DNA of 64,000 nucleotides from Moraxella sp. K1664. GTDB lineage: Bacteria > Pseudomonadota > Gammaproteobacteria > Pseudomonadales > Moraxellaceae. Below are positions 17,401 through 24,648 of this stretch, piece after piece (position 1 is the stretch's first letter; every line of letters starts with the position of its first letter). The DNA is taken from assembly GCF_039693965.1 (NCBI RefSeq), contig NZ_CP155576.1, forward strand, positions 372,001-436,000, in the 5' to 3' direction. A program made the translations under genes and the position numbers. Under the pieces are notes generated by a model. The model worked only from the letters and a program-made list of their open reading frames with translations, did not search any database and had not been told where the DNA came from.

Positions 17401-19355
17401 CTGCCATCATTACCGATGACAACTTTATCATCATTTGATGTCCATTTGCCATTGTTATCTTTGGCGATGGTGGCAGTGTTTTGCTTGCCATCTTCGTCAG
17501 TGTAATTGATGGTGACTTTATTTGCTTTATCTGATGGCGTAACTGTCACAGAGCCATCATCGTTGGCATTAATTTTTGGTGTGGGTGTGGCATTATTTTG
17601 AGCGGTTGCTGTACCTTTATCGCTGTCTTTGGTGCCCACAGTTTGGTTGGCAGAGACTTCTGAGCCATCTTTTACGTTATTGTCAGGCAGAATGATGCTG
17701 CCATCATTACCGATGACAACTTTATCATCATTTGATGTCCATTTGCCATTGTTATCTTTGGCGATGGTGGCAGTGTTTTGCTTGCCATCTTCGTCAGTGT
17801 AATTGATGGTGACTTTATTTGCTTTATCTGATGGCGTAACTGTCACAGAGCCATCATCGTTGGCATTAATTTTGGGTTGTGGTACGCTTGTTTTTGCTCT
17901 GTCAGATGCAGGGACACTCTCTTCACGACCTGGATCGGTTTGTGTTGCACTAACATCAGAGCCGTCTGTCACATTGTCAGATGAAATGGTTACAGTGCCT
18001 TTGTCTTTGTCTAGGCTAACACCCTTTGGCAGACTTGCATCAGCCGTCCAAGCACCTTTGTCTTTGGCGATGGTAGCAGTGTTTTGCTTGCCGTCTGCAT
18101 CGGTGTAGCTTACGACAACTTTTGAGCCATTGGTAGCGTCATCGCTTGGTTTGATGACAACATTACCAGCATCATCGCCTGTCTTGATGGCCTCTACAAC
18201 AGGTTTGGCAGATAAAATATCACTCACACCTTTGCTGTTATTGGTTGTACCGACATCAGTGGTCTGTTTGGCGGTTACGTTGGTCTTAGAACCTATCGTA
18301 TTTACAGGAATAACAACCTTACCAGTAGCAGGGTCAATAGTAACACTGTCATCTTTATTGTTATCTATCCAGGCACCAGCTTTGCCATCGCCATTGGTGT
18401 TTTTTGTAAATTTGGCAGTAGATACCGTCTGATCTGGTTTGGTATAGGTTACTTCAAGCTCTGTTGCACTCTCATGAGGGGTAACAACAACACCACCATC
18501 CATCGTTACAACCTCTGGATTGTGTAGCGTGGCTGTGGCTTCTGTATAATGTTCTTTTTTTGCACTGATGGTAAAATCAAGAAGCTCGCCCAATTTGATG
18601 CCATTTGCCTCCAAAAGCTGGGCGGTAATATTTACCTTACCATCTTTATCTGTAAGAACTGTCTTATTATTTGCATCTTTTAGTTCGGTGCCATTGACAG
18701 AGATGATGGCTTGCGATACATTCTGACCGTTGCTGGTTACGGTAAAGTTTAGTGCTTGTGTTGCACCTTGTGCAACTGTATCACTTTGTATGTTTTCAAT
18801 GTTTAGTGGTTTTTCTTGGGCAGAGGCATTAGCATTATTGTTATTGTCGTTACCTTTATCATCTCTGCCAGAGACAACAGCAGCGATACCAGCCAATCCT
18901 GCGATACCCACAAGCCATGGCATGATGCCAAAGCGACTGCCTTCTTCTGCACCAATCCACCATGGGGCAGGATAGCCTTGACCGCCTAGAGCCTGACCTT
19001 CGATGTCACCGATGACAAGCTCGGTAACATAGTCCTGAGTTAGACCGGTATCTGGCACGTAGTAGTGGTATTGACCGCTTTCGGCTTGTCCGATGAGTGC
19101 TGATTTGTCATAGTCATAGAAGTTTTCGATGATTAGGTCGGACTCTTCGGCACTCTCTTCAAAAGAGACATGCAAATCTTTACCAACACGCTTGGTGACG
19201 ATGTGGTCAGGACCACGACCTGTGGCATCGTTGATAAGCTCGTAGTTGGCATTACGATTGGCTTTGATGATGGTGGGTTGACCGTCTTTGGTGATGACCT
19301 TTGCTTCGGCAATGGTCTGAACGCTGTCATTAACTTTTACACTGATAGATTTCAT
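11487..19355 (-). CDS. Giant BapA-like repetitive surface adhesin, type I secretion substrate
   Basis: This 2622-residue protein has no Sec signal. It begins with a BapA prefix-like region (about residues 1-125), then a hydrophobic Gly/Ala segment (WLVGIAGLAGIAAVVSG) and an Asn-rich linker. Many Ig-like beta domains follow: a set of roughly 100-residue repeats with VTINYTDEDGKQNTATIAKD, then five near-identical 190-residue repeats starting near NTFTPTTTDKDITITVAGDD. A Calx-beta-like domain comes next (TEVTEGGTVTFKV). The C-terminus has glycine/aspartate-rich, RTX-like stretches (GSADDVLVQ, MGGGDDYAKF, LGEGDDIVRGG), typical of C-terminal secretion through a type I ABC system. No such exporter is in the window. 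By family, such proteins mediate biofilm formation and surface attachment. An OmpA-domain gene lies 30 bases upstream. Confidence 0.9.
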   Translation of the reverse strand: MKSISVKVNDSVQTIAEAKVITKDGQPTIIKANRNANYELINDATGRGPDHIVTKRVGKDLHVSFEESAEESDLIIENFYDYDKSALIGQAESGQYHYYVPDTGLTQDYVTELVIGDIEGQALGGQGYPAPWWIGAEEGSRFGIMPWLVGIAGLAGIAAVVSGRDDKGNDNNNNANASAQEKPLNIENIQSDTVAQGATQALNFTVTSNGQNVSQAIISVNGTELKDANNKTVLTDKDGKVNITAQLLEANGIKLGELLDFTISAKKEHYTEATATLHNPEVVTMDGGVVVTPHESATELEVTYTKPDQTVSTAKFTKNTNGDGKAGAWIDNNKDDSVTIDPATGKVVIPVNTIGSKTNVTAKQTTDVGTTNNSKGVSDILSAKPVVEAIKTGDDAGNVVIKPSDDATNGSKVVVSYTDADGKQNTATIAKDKGAWTADASLPKGVSLDKDKGTVTISSDNVTDGSDVSATQTDPGREESVPASDRAKTSVPQPKINANDDGSVTVTPSDKANKVTINYTDEDGKQNTATIAKDNNGKWTSNDDKVVIGNDGSIILPDNNVKDGSEVSANQTVGTKDSDKGTATAQNNATPTPKINANDDGSVTVTPSDKANKVTINYTDEDGKQNTATIAKDNNGKWTSNDDKVVIGNDGSITIPADKVKDGSTATAEQTVGTKDSGKVPVVVNNQNGTTPAKPASPEINANDDGSVTVTPSDKANKVTINYTDEDGKQNTATIAKDNNGKWTSNDDKVVIGNDGSITIPADKVKDGSKVTAQQTTPVGISDPADATAKDGIAEPDVTANPDGSVTVKPTKDATKVEISYVDEDDKEQTVTVTKDKDGNWTADDDNVVINDDGTITLPADKVKDGSDVTANQTTNNGKSGDSSATVADAPSNTFTPTTTDKDITITVAGDDIVNKAEADKATVPVVVKVTPQNGETVTDVTVTVNGKPYKATPGTNGNYTAQVPSADIKADANKTATAKVNLSKDGKTGTATDTETYTVDTVAPTVKGTRQDDGSVTGTTDPNTAITDKAGKPITDANDKPIVSDAKGVFTIPAGKVPADNTIGAKDKAGNVGTGNVDAPSNTFTPTTTDKDITITVAGDDIVNKAEADKATVPVVVKVTPQNGETVTDVTVTVNGKPYKATPGTNGNYTAQVPSADIKADANKTATAKVNLSKDGKTGTATDTETYTVDTVAPTVKGTRQDDGSVTGTTDPNTAITDKAGKPITDANDKPIVSDAKGVFTIPAGKVPADNTIGAKDKAGNVGTGNVDAPSNTFTPTTTDKDITITVAGDDIVNKAEADKATVPVVVKVTPQNGETVTDVTVTVNGKPYKATPGTNGNYTAQVPSADIKADANKTATAKVNLSKDGKTGTATDTETYTVDTVAPTVKGTRQDDGSVTGTTDPNTAITDKAGKPITDANDKPIVSDAKGVFTIPAGKVPADNTIGAKDKAGNVGTGNVDAPSNTFTPTTTDKDITITVAGDDIVNKAEADKATVPVVVKVTPQNGETVTDVTVTVNGKPYKATPGTNGNYTAQVPSADIKADANKTATAKVNLSKDGKTGTATDTETYTVDTVAPTVKGTRQDDGSVTGTTDPNTAITDKAGKPITDANDKPIVSDAKGVFTIPAGKVPADNTIGAKDKAGNVGTGNVDAPSNTFTPTTTDKDITITVAGDDIVNKAEADKATVPVVVKVTPQNGETVTDVTVTVNGKPYKATPGTNGNYTAQVPSADIKADANKTATAKVNLSKDGKTGTATDTETYTVDTVAPTVKGTRQDDGSVTGTTDPNTAITDKAGKPITDANDKPIVSDAKGVFTIPAGKVPADNTIGAKDKAGNVGTDTVAPAKPATPDMTAQTDTGVSDTDNNTKNNKPSFTVKTPTDGEPVLMVDGKPVEAEVTKNNGTTTLTPKQPIPDGNHTVSVAVTDSAGNTSEPSEALSIVIDTQAPTKPEVTIGKNDDGKITDDEVDASGNVTITVGLPGDAKAGDTVVINNNDDEGTELTDEHIKAGKVEVKVKAPKDGTNLIANVLIKDKAGNQSETVSEIAERKITIPSKLAITTEQTEVTEGGTVTFKVTRTEGIDKESSVKWTLTGSTDNPVTVSGDNSDFADDQPTSGTLTFAPGETEKTIEVKIKDDKMVEKTEGFTVTLSDAKGATVTTDSTSSVIKNNDKLVVGLDKDSYSENPQVGSNSDQYTNNPKVIVSNIPNGAKWEYRLNNGKWKDGNNPNEGKATFDLKPAPDVWQGVSYKIEARVKPNQDYDSNSTLGSLDMTLDQSVRAPIITSVESGNQITGIAEANSFVYIDKDDSGSYSKGDVGTYADDKGKFTLPFGEKLAETGKDALIFGNQGKDVPLARLGVIDEAGNALGKEDMSHFFYFDSLDGRDYFSTATSKTGTTVASTTNLQDIPHTVYVNKVISAGTFNFGSADDVLVQNERYLQNNSYINMGGGDDYAKFNYIRQAGVGSVDMGSGNDILEVGLVGKSSFTGTTIKLGEGDDIVRGGAVDGLRSSLDGGKGHDLWEMTGEGITQNLSSIAGMEMIDLGGRKHKLNVKISDVINNADTATIINGQSYKGLFIKGTSQDTVDLGDNGKRSLGKFVQDNSKAPEGYNAYWDGSNENTLIFIQQGINVI
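13851..16692. repeat. Five tandem copies of a 570-bp repeat inside the adhesin gene
   Basis: The 570-base unit begins at 13851, 14421, 14991, 15561 and 16131; the last copy is slightly short. As far as I can compare by eye the middle copies are base-for-base the same. Each codes one 190-residue Ig-like pair of domains. Such identity invites copy-number change by recombination, and short-read assemblies would tend to collapse it. Confidence 0.95.
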
Positions 19356-19385
19356 AAATTATCCTTATACTAAACTACATGATGA

Positions 19386-20430
19386 TTATTGTGACACAAC
19401 AACAACACGGCGATTTTTATAACGCCCCGCTTGGGTATTGTTGGTTGCAATAGGTTGAGATTCGCCATGACCGATGGTAGATAGGCGAGATTTTTCAATG
19501 CCATGATTTTTTATCAACAAATGTTTGACTGTTTTGGCACGACGTTCAGAGAGTTTTTGATTATAACTGGCAGCACCTGTTGAGTCGGTATGCCCTTCAA
19601 TGGTGGCATTGGTGCTAGGATGCTGTTTTAGAAAATTGGCAACTTCGCTAAGGTCTTTTTGAAAAGATGATTTGACATGACTTTTGTCATGGTCAAATTG
19701 GATGGTTAGATTTAAAGTATCAGATTCTGTCTCATAAGACTTATCCATCTGCACCGCATAAGACGACTGATTAGGCTGCACATTAGATGACCAAACAGAT
19801 GATACATAGGAAGACTGGCTAGGCTGTACGTGTGTCTCTGCCCTTACAGGAATAATTACCAAAGAAGAGGCTTGGGGGGGGGGTTACTTGTTGCTGGCTG
19901 TATTGCACCGAAGCACAGTCATCAGGCTGTGGCAGACGACTAACCTGATGAGCCTGACGGCGTACCCCTTGGATGAGTTCATGAGCCCGATTGGCATTTA
20001 TCTGCACCAGATTGGCTTTATGATTATTGCCAGCTTGTACCACAAATATTGTATCTGTTTTGGGCTCAGATGGGTGTGGATGGATTGGGCGGATAAATCG
20101 TTGGTTTTTTTTGCTTGTGGGAACAGCACTGATTTGGACATTGCCTGCACATGCCACACCAGATGTATAATGTCCATCTTGCAGGCTAGTTAGATAGCGG
20201 TCATTGATGGCAATGTTGGTGCTAGACTGCTCAGAAGATTCTGCATTGGCAAGCGGTCTGATGAAAACCACACCACCAGCATTATCATGCGTGGCTAGAT
20301 TGGTAAACTCATCTACCGCGCCTTGACTTGACATCTTCCATGTAACTTGATTGCCTAAACGTACATCGGCATGCGCATGAATTGCCATCATCAGTGCCGA
20401 ACCGATGAAGGCTAATTTTTTTAGTTGCAT
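19386..20430 (-). CDS. OmpA-domain outer-membrane protein, phase-variable, OFF as read
   Basis: The 5' part (20430 onward) codes a protein starting MQLKKLAFIGSALMMAIHAHA, a Sec signal peptide with likely cleavage after AHA. It continues with Cys-containing regions to QQVTP, where a tract of ten C (coding strand) throws the frame into an early stop at 19819. The second part, in the next frame, is a peptidoglycan-binding OmpA C-terminal domain: TLNLTIQFDHDKSHV, EGHTDSTGAASYNQKLSERRA, RLSTIGHGESQP and RYKNRRVVVV. With 9 or 12 C the two parts fuse into a protein of about 347 residues. The gene ends 30 bases before the giant adhesin start, so the two are probably one operon. The frame break could also be a base-count error in the tract. 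Confidence 0.85.
19874..19883. repeat. Homopolymer tract G(10)/C(10), candidate phase-variation switch
   Basis: Ten consecutive G on the plus strand sit inside the OmpA-domain gene exactly where its frame breaks. Simple arithmetic gives ON for 9 or 12 bases and OFF for 10 or 11. Long G/C runs of this kind are slipped-strand hot spots in Neisseria, Haemophilus and Moraxella surface genes. Confidence 0.8.
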
Positions 20431-21185
20431 GGCAACTCCTCATAAACATAAATTATGGTAACTACTTGCATAATACATTTAAAACTCATTTGGTAGTAGT
20501 CTAAAAAGTATGCTGAACTAGTTTTTTCCATTCTCCCTGAGCCTGCCTACGGGTAGGAAAACCGTTAGGTTTCCCAAGCTCGCCGCGAACGGTTTTCTTT
20601 GTAGCATACTTTTTGAACCAAGCCAACTCATTTTTGTGTGGCATGCCTGTCATGATGCTTTTTAAATTAAACGGCAATACATCAACATCACGGCAGACTT
20701 TAGGCTCACAAAATGCCTTTTAAATCATGCTCATCATCTCATTTTGTGTCAATCAAACCTATCTTAGTTGTAAAATTATGCAAAAATACTGTCAAAAATT
20801 GTCATACCGCTGACAAAAAATGTCACAGATGTACATTTTAATACAGTTAAGCGTATCATGACACTTTAATCTCATGTCAGTTATGATAAGCTTTTCCAAA
20901 ATTCACACAAAAGATAAGATTGACATTCATCATGTTGCAAAAATCATGCCAAGCAAAACAGTCGGATATAAACTGCTTGGACATCAGAATTTACTTGACT
21001 TATTACAGCTGTTTGATTTTATCAACTTATATCATTATAAAAATCAATAACATACCATTTCTTCAGTTATAAATAAAAGTTAACTACCAGCAAAATGTTT
21101 ATTTATTGTTCATGATTTGGCAGTATGTTTTTACATAAGTTTACTTAAAAACATACATTTCGTCACAGTTTGAGTTGTTTATTGA
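20431..21185. other. Long AT-rich intergenic region upstream of the OmpA-adhesin operon
   Basis: No convincing gene is seen. The stretch holds the inverted-repeat element at 20503-20614 and otherwise AT-rich DNA with possible promoter sequence for the minus-strand operon that I cannot pin down. Confidence 0.5.
20503..20614. repeat. MITE-like inverted-repeat element, 112 bp
   Basis: The ends AAAAAGTATGCT (20503-20514) and AGCATACTTTTT (20603-20614) are perfect 12-bp inverted repeats. Inside, GAAAACCGTT and AACGGTTTTC form a second, nested inverted repeat. The centre is GC-rich relative to the AT-rich flanks. It resembles a small non-autonomous element or hairpin regulator. Confidence 0.6.
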
Positions 21186-21189
21186 TTTT

Positions 21190-21400
21190 GACTTCCTCCC
21201 CTCCCTAAAGGGAGGGGATTCCTGCTCCCAGACGGCCAAGCCCGACCGCAAGAATGTTCCGACTGGCATTGATATCTCTATCATGCCGTGTGCCACACTT
21301 TGCACAAGTCCATTCTCTTATTCGCAAACCTGCTCTACCTTTCGGACTACTGGACATATCGCCACAGCACGAGCAAGTTTGGGTAGTGTATCGTTCATTC
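21190..21400 (-). ncRNA. Probable omega RNA overlapping the tnpB 3' end and element end
   Basis: In characterised TnpB systems the guide RNA scaffold covers the 3' end of tnpB and the right end of the element, with the guide read from flanking DNA. Here the strong hairpin at 21198-21217 lies directly at the tnpB stop and is followed on the minus strand by GAAGTCAAAATC, where the guide would begin. The 5' limit is inferred, not visible. Confidence 0.45.
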
Positions 21401-22308
21401 ACGATTTCAAAACGACAACCTGCGTTCTCGCACTTATAGGTCAGTTGTCGTTTCAGTTCAAACCAACCTGCATCGTAAACCGACTTGGCTAGTTTGCCTT
21501 TTTTACTGTTAAATTGGGTGGTTTTTACATCACCAACCACGATTAGGGCGTTATTCTTAACTAGCCCTGTGGTGAATTTGTGTATGAGGTCTTGGCGTGT
21601 ATTTTTAATTTTGGCATGGATTGCCTTGACACGCTGTTTGTTTTTGGCACGTTGAGCGGTAGCTAATGCTTTGGCATATTTGAGCGTTTGCTTGATTTGT
21701 AGCTTGTCGCCATTTGAGGCGGTGGCACTGTCTTTTAAGCCCAAATCAATGCCAACGCTACCTTTGCCACAAGGCTGTTTTGGGTATTCTTTGACGGTAA
21801 TACACGCATACCAACGATTACGGCTGTCTTGCACCAGTTCGCAGGTGTTAATTTGGTATAGGCTAAGGTTGTAGCTGTCCCATAGGTCAATGATGAGCTT
21901 TTGCCCTTTAGCTAAACTAAGCTGTAGGGTTGATTTTAATCCTTTTTTGCCTGTTTGGCGGGTAGCGATGTGTTTAATGGCGGATTGTTTAAACGGTAGC
22001 CAGCCAAGCGATTTACGCTTGGCATTGGGGTTGTTGGTTCGCCATGATAGTTTGGCTTTTTTAAATTGCTTACGGCTTTTGGCGTGGGTTTCGTTAATGG
22101 CTTGGATAGTTTGCGAGTGTAAGCCAAGTAACTCACCGCTACCTTTGGTATATTCGTTTAGGTCATAGGCGGAAAAGAATTTGCCCGTCTTTTGTAGCTG
22201 CTTGTAACTCAAGTCATTCACGTAGTTCCATACGAAATTGACCGAACCACTTAGGCGGTTAAGTTGGTCTGTGTGTTTGTCTCGTATGCGTAGCTTGAGT
22301 GTTTTCAT
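21205..22308 (-). CDS. tnpB: TnpB, RNA-guided nuclease of an IS605-type element
   Basis: The 367-residue protein has an N-terminal helix-turn-helix/OrfB region, a RuvC-like core beginning VGIDLGLKDSATAS (first catalytic Asp), a zinc ribbon (CSCCGD ... CAKCG) and the final Asp in HDRDINASRN. At the place of the canonical RuvC-II Glu it reads IVVGDVKTT, so the Glu is not at its usual position. TnpB proteins of this sequence type are common, and an alternative acidic residue may serve. TnpB uses an element-encoded RNA to cleave DNA and keep the element in place after excision. The gene appears intact. Confidence 0.9.
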   Translation of the reverse strand: MKTLKLRIRDKHTDQLNRLSGSVNFVWNYVNDLSYKQLQKTGKFFSAYDLNEYTKGSGELLGLHSQTIQAINETHAKSRKQFKKAKLSWRTNNPNAKRKSLGWLPFKQSAIKHIATRQTGKKGLKSTLQLSLAKGQKLIIDLWDSYNLSLYQINTCELVQDSRNRWYACITVKEYPKQPCGKGSVGIDLGLKDSATASNGDKLQIKQTLKYAKALATAQRAKNKQRVKAIHAKIKNTRQDLIHKFTTGLVKNNALIVVGDVKTTQFNSKKGKLAKSVYDAGWFELKRQLTYKCENAGCRFEIVNERYTTQTCSCCGDMSSSPKGRAGLRIREWTCAKCGTRHDRDINASRNILAVGLGRLGAGIPSL

Positions 22309-22357
22309 GGGTTTGTGTATAATGAGATAGGTATATTATATATTTGGTTTAATTTTA

Positions 22358-22768
22358 ATGTCAAATGATTTAAGACGTGGTAGGCACGTTGTTTACAATA
22401 TTCATGTGCATTTGGTCTTTGTGGCTAAATACCGCAGAAAAGTATTCACTAAAGAGATTTTAGACGATATGCAAGTTATCTTTGAGAAAGTTTGTTCAAA
22501 GTTTGAGGCACAATTAGTTGAGTTTGACGGTGAGAGCGACCATGTGCATTTATTGGTGGTTTATCCGCCTAAAGTGGCTATTTCTAGTCTAGTTAATAGT
22601 CTGAAAGGTGTTTCTAGTCGGTTATTGCGTAAAAAAGAATATCCGTCTATTAAAGAGCAGTTATGGGGTGATGCGTTGTGGTCGCCTAGCTATTTTGCAG
22701 GTAGTTGTGGCGGTGCCCCAATTGAGATTATCCGCCAGTACATTGAACAGCAGAATACACCGCACTAA
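22358..22768 (+). CDS. tnpA: IS200/IS605 Y1-type HUH transposase
   Basis: A 136-residue protein with the HUH motif in ESDHVHLLVVYPPK and the catalytic Tyr in IIRQYIEQQ. It is the standard single-strand transposase that cuts and joins the hairpin-marked ends. The start MSNDLRRGRH fits the family. It is divergent from tnpB with a 49-base spacer. No damage is visible, so the element could be active. Confidence 0.94.
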   Translation: MSNDLRRGRHVVYNIHVHLVFVAKYRRKVFTKEILDDMQVIFEKVCSKFEAQLVEFDGESDHVHLLVVYPPKVAISSLVNSLKGVSSRLLRKKEYPSIKEQLWGDALWSPSYFAGSCGGAPIEIIRQYIEQQNTPH

Positions 22769-22810
22769 ATACCATCTGTATGTAAGCATAGCTACGGAGT
22801 TGCCTTATAT

Positions 22811-22830
22811 CCACCGCCTGAAGTCGGTGG
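22811..22830. repeat. Subterminal hairpin of the IS605-type element, tnpA side
   Basis: CCACCG and CGGTGG pair across a short imperfect loop, about 40 bases after the tnpA stop. Such imperfect hairpins are the TnpA recognition structures at element ends. Confidence 0.65.
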
Positions 22831-22855
22831 TTTTACGGCAACGAAGGATAAATAA

Positions 22856-23136
22856 TAGGGCGTACCTACCATTTGATAACATTTTTATGAAATAAGATGA
22901 AAATTTAAAACTTTTATCTATTTTTGCATGAAAAATGGCTATCCGACCACTTAATTTAAAAAGTTAAGTTAAAATCTTAAAATTTACCCAGTTAAGTGGT
23001 CGGATTGTGGCTCGAAGTCAAAATCCTTGTTGATATTTCAATATCAACGGCGAACTTTTCCTTGAAAAACGTGCGATTCCCCTGCTTTTTTAAACAGGTG
23101 TTTTCCATTGCAAATACCAAAGGTAGGCACGTCCTA
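22856..23136. repeat. MITE-like repeat, copy A (281 bp)
   Basis: The ends are imperfect inverted repeats, AGGGCGTACCTACC on the left and the complement of GGTAGGCACGTCCT on the right, each bordered by TA. Inside are motifs shared with copies B, C and D: GCATGAAAAATGG, GATATT..AATATC and GCAAATACCAA. A second hairpin with ends ATCCGACCACTTAA (22941-23005) is nested in it. TA at both borders suggests a mariner-type (IS630-like) mobilised element. Confidence 0.75.
22941..23005. repeat. Nested 65-bp hairpin element within MITE copy A
   Basis: ATCCGACCACTTAA and TTAAGTGGTCGGAT are perfect 14-base inverted arms. The same element is in copy B (around 27839-27903) and is absent from copies C and D, so it behaves as a separable unit. 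Confidence 0.7.
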
Positions 23137-23327
23137 AAAACAGAGAAATCATCTGCTTTAAAAAACTTAATTCATGAATGTCATCAAGCATGTTTTGACA
23201 GCAGGCAAATCAACCCCAAAAAGCAAATGAATCAGTCATAAGTCATGGAGTAAACTAAGAAAACAAATGGTATGCAGACAGATACCGCAGAAGGGATGAA
23301 ATGATGGGATATAGATAGAGTTACATC

Positions 23328-23359
23328 AAAAAACCCTTTGAAATAAGCATTTCAAAGGG
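23328..23359 (-). terminator. Rho-independent terminator of the tRNA operon
   Basis: On the minus strand CCCTTTGAAAT and ATTTCAAAGGG form a strong stem followed by six T. It sits just after the last tRNA gene. Confidence 0.9.
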
Positions 23360-23366
23360 TCAGATA

Positions 23367-23441
<75 letters not shown>

Positions 23442-23460
23442 AAATAGTTTTGCTAATAAA

Positions 23461-23534
23461 TGGAGCGGGTGGCGGGAATCGAACCCGCACCATCAGCTTG
23501 GAAGGCTGAGGTTCTACCACTAAACCACACCCGC
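23461..23534 (-). tRNA. glyT: tRNA-Gly (TCC)
   Basis: The acceptor stem GCGGGTG pairs with CACCCGC, CCA is encoded, and the loop CTTCCAAG gives anticodon TCC. Third gene of the tRNA operon. Confidence 0.95.
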
Positions 23535-23556
23535 ATGGGTATTTGGTAGGAAAATA

Positions 23557-23640
23557 TGGTGGTGGGGGAAGGATTCGAACCTTCGAAGCTTTCGCGACAG
23601 AGTTACAGTCTGTTGGGTTTGACCGCTCCCCAACCCCACC
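23557..23640 (-). tRNA. tyrU: tRNA-Tyr (GTA)
   Basis: A class II tRNA with a long variable arm. The loop in GACTGTAACTC gives anticodon GTA, the acceptor stem is GGTGGGG, and CCA is encoded. Second gene of the operon. Confidence 0.95.
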
Positions 23641-23722
23641 AAGTGGTACAGGCATGTCTTTTAATGGTCTGTTAAAAGATTAAGCCCAATAAACGGGCTT
23701 GACCTGAAAGGTTTCTTAGGAG

Positions 23723-23798
<76 letters not shown>

Positions 23799-23819
23799 GG
23801 TGTTTCCTAAGTGGTGCGT

Positions 23820-23847
23820 ATGATATCATAGTTTTTGATTTGTGCAA
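23820..23847 (-). promoter_or_regulatory. Sigma-70 promoter of the tRNA operon
   Basis: On the minus strand there is TTGCAC, a 16-base spacer and TATCAT preceded by TG (extended -10). After the -10 comes ACGCACC, a GC-rich discriminator as seen in stringently controlled stable RNA promoters. The distance to the first tRNA is right for a short leader. Confidence 0.8.
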
Positions 23848-24012
23848 GTATTTTTTTAAAAATTTTTAAAATTATTTTATAAGTTGTTGTTTTTTATATT
23901 AATTGATTCTTGGTGGTGGGCTTGGCATTTTTATTGTTTGACATACAAATCATTCGCACGCCTGCCGATATTTTTGTATAATGGCACAGTCCTATTTTAA
24001 AAAGAGCATAAA

Positions 24013-24574
24013 ATGACAACAGAGATGATTTTGAGCATTTGTCTTGGCATTGGCTTGGCGGCAAGCTCGGGCTTTCGGGTGTTTGTGCCGTTGTTTGGCA
24101 TGTCGCTGGCAAGCTATTTTGGCATATTACCCTTAGGCGAGAGCTGGCTGTGGCTAGGCAGTACGACTGCCTTGGTGATTTTGGTGGTGGCGAGCATCGC
24201 TGAGTCCATGTCTTATTTAGTGCCATTTGTGGATAATTTGCTTGACACTATTGCCGTACCACTGGCAGGCATGGCAGGCAGTCTGACCGACATGAGTCCT
24301 GCGATGACATGGGCGCTCGCCATCGTGGCAGGGGGCGGAGCGGCAGCGACCAAAGACCACAACCGCCGGTGCCAGAGCCGTTTCAACCGCCACGACCGCT
24401 GGTGTCGCCAACCCCGTCATCGGACTGGCAGAGACTGGCACCGCCATTGGACTGTCGGCACTTGCCATATTCGCCCCTGTATTGGCAGGGGTGGTTGCGG
24501 TCGTGGGTATTGTAGTATTTATTTGGCTTGTCGTTAAACTCAAAAACCGCCATAAGGCAAGCGAATCGGTGTGA
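24013..24574 (+). pseudogene. DUF4126 membrane protein, frameshifted
   Basis: The start codes MTTEMILSICLGIGLAASSGFRVF, the typical DUF4126 opening, followed by hydrophobic helices and VPFVDNLLDTIAVPLAG. At GAAATK (24351-24356) the frame shifts. The continuation TTTAGARAVSTATTAGVANP to IVVFIWLVVKLKN lies in the next frame and ends at 24574. One extra base explains this. DUF4126 proteins are small multi-pass membrane proteins of unknown function. Either the gene is broken or a read error exists; the remainder looks fully conserved, which favours error or a very recent mutation. Confidence 0.8.
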
Positions 24575-24648
24575 TTTGGCAAAAACCATTTGCAATTTAT
24601 CCTAAATTTTTGTAAATTATCCCAAACCCACTTTTTAAGGACAAAACC

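Larger units (their letters stand above)
21186..22848. mobile_element. IS605-type element (IS200/IS605 family) with divergent tnpB and tnpA
   Basis: The element contains a Y1 transposase (plus strand) and a TnpB (minus strand), arranged head to head as in IS605. Each end has a subterminal hairpin: CCCCTCCC-TAAA-GGGAGGGG at 21198-21217 beyond tnpB, and CCACCG...CGGTGG at 22811-22830 beyond tnpA. IS200/IS605 elements have no terminal inverted repeats and leave no target duplication, so the outer limits given are approximate. A MITE-like repeat begins about 10 bases beyond the tnpA-side end. Confidence 0.85.
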
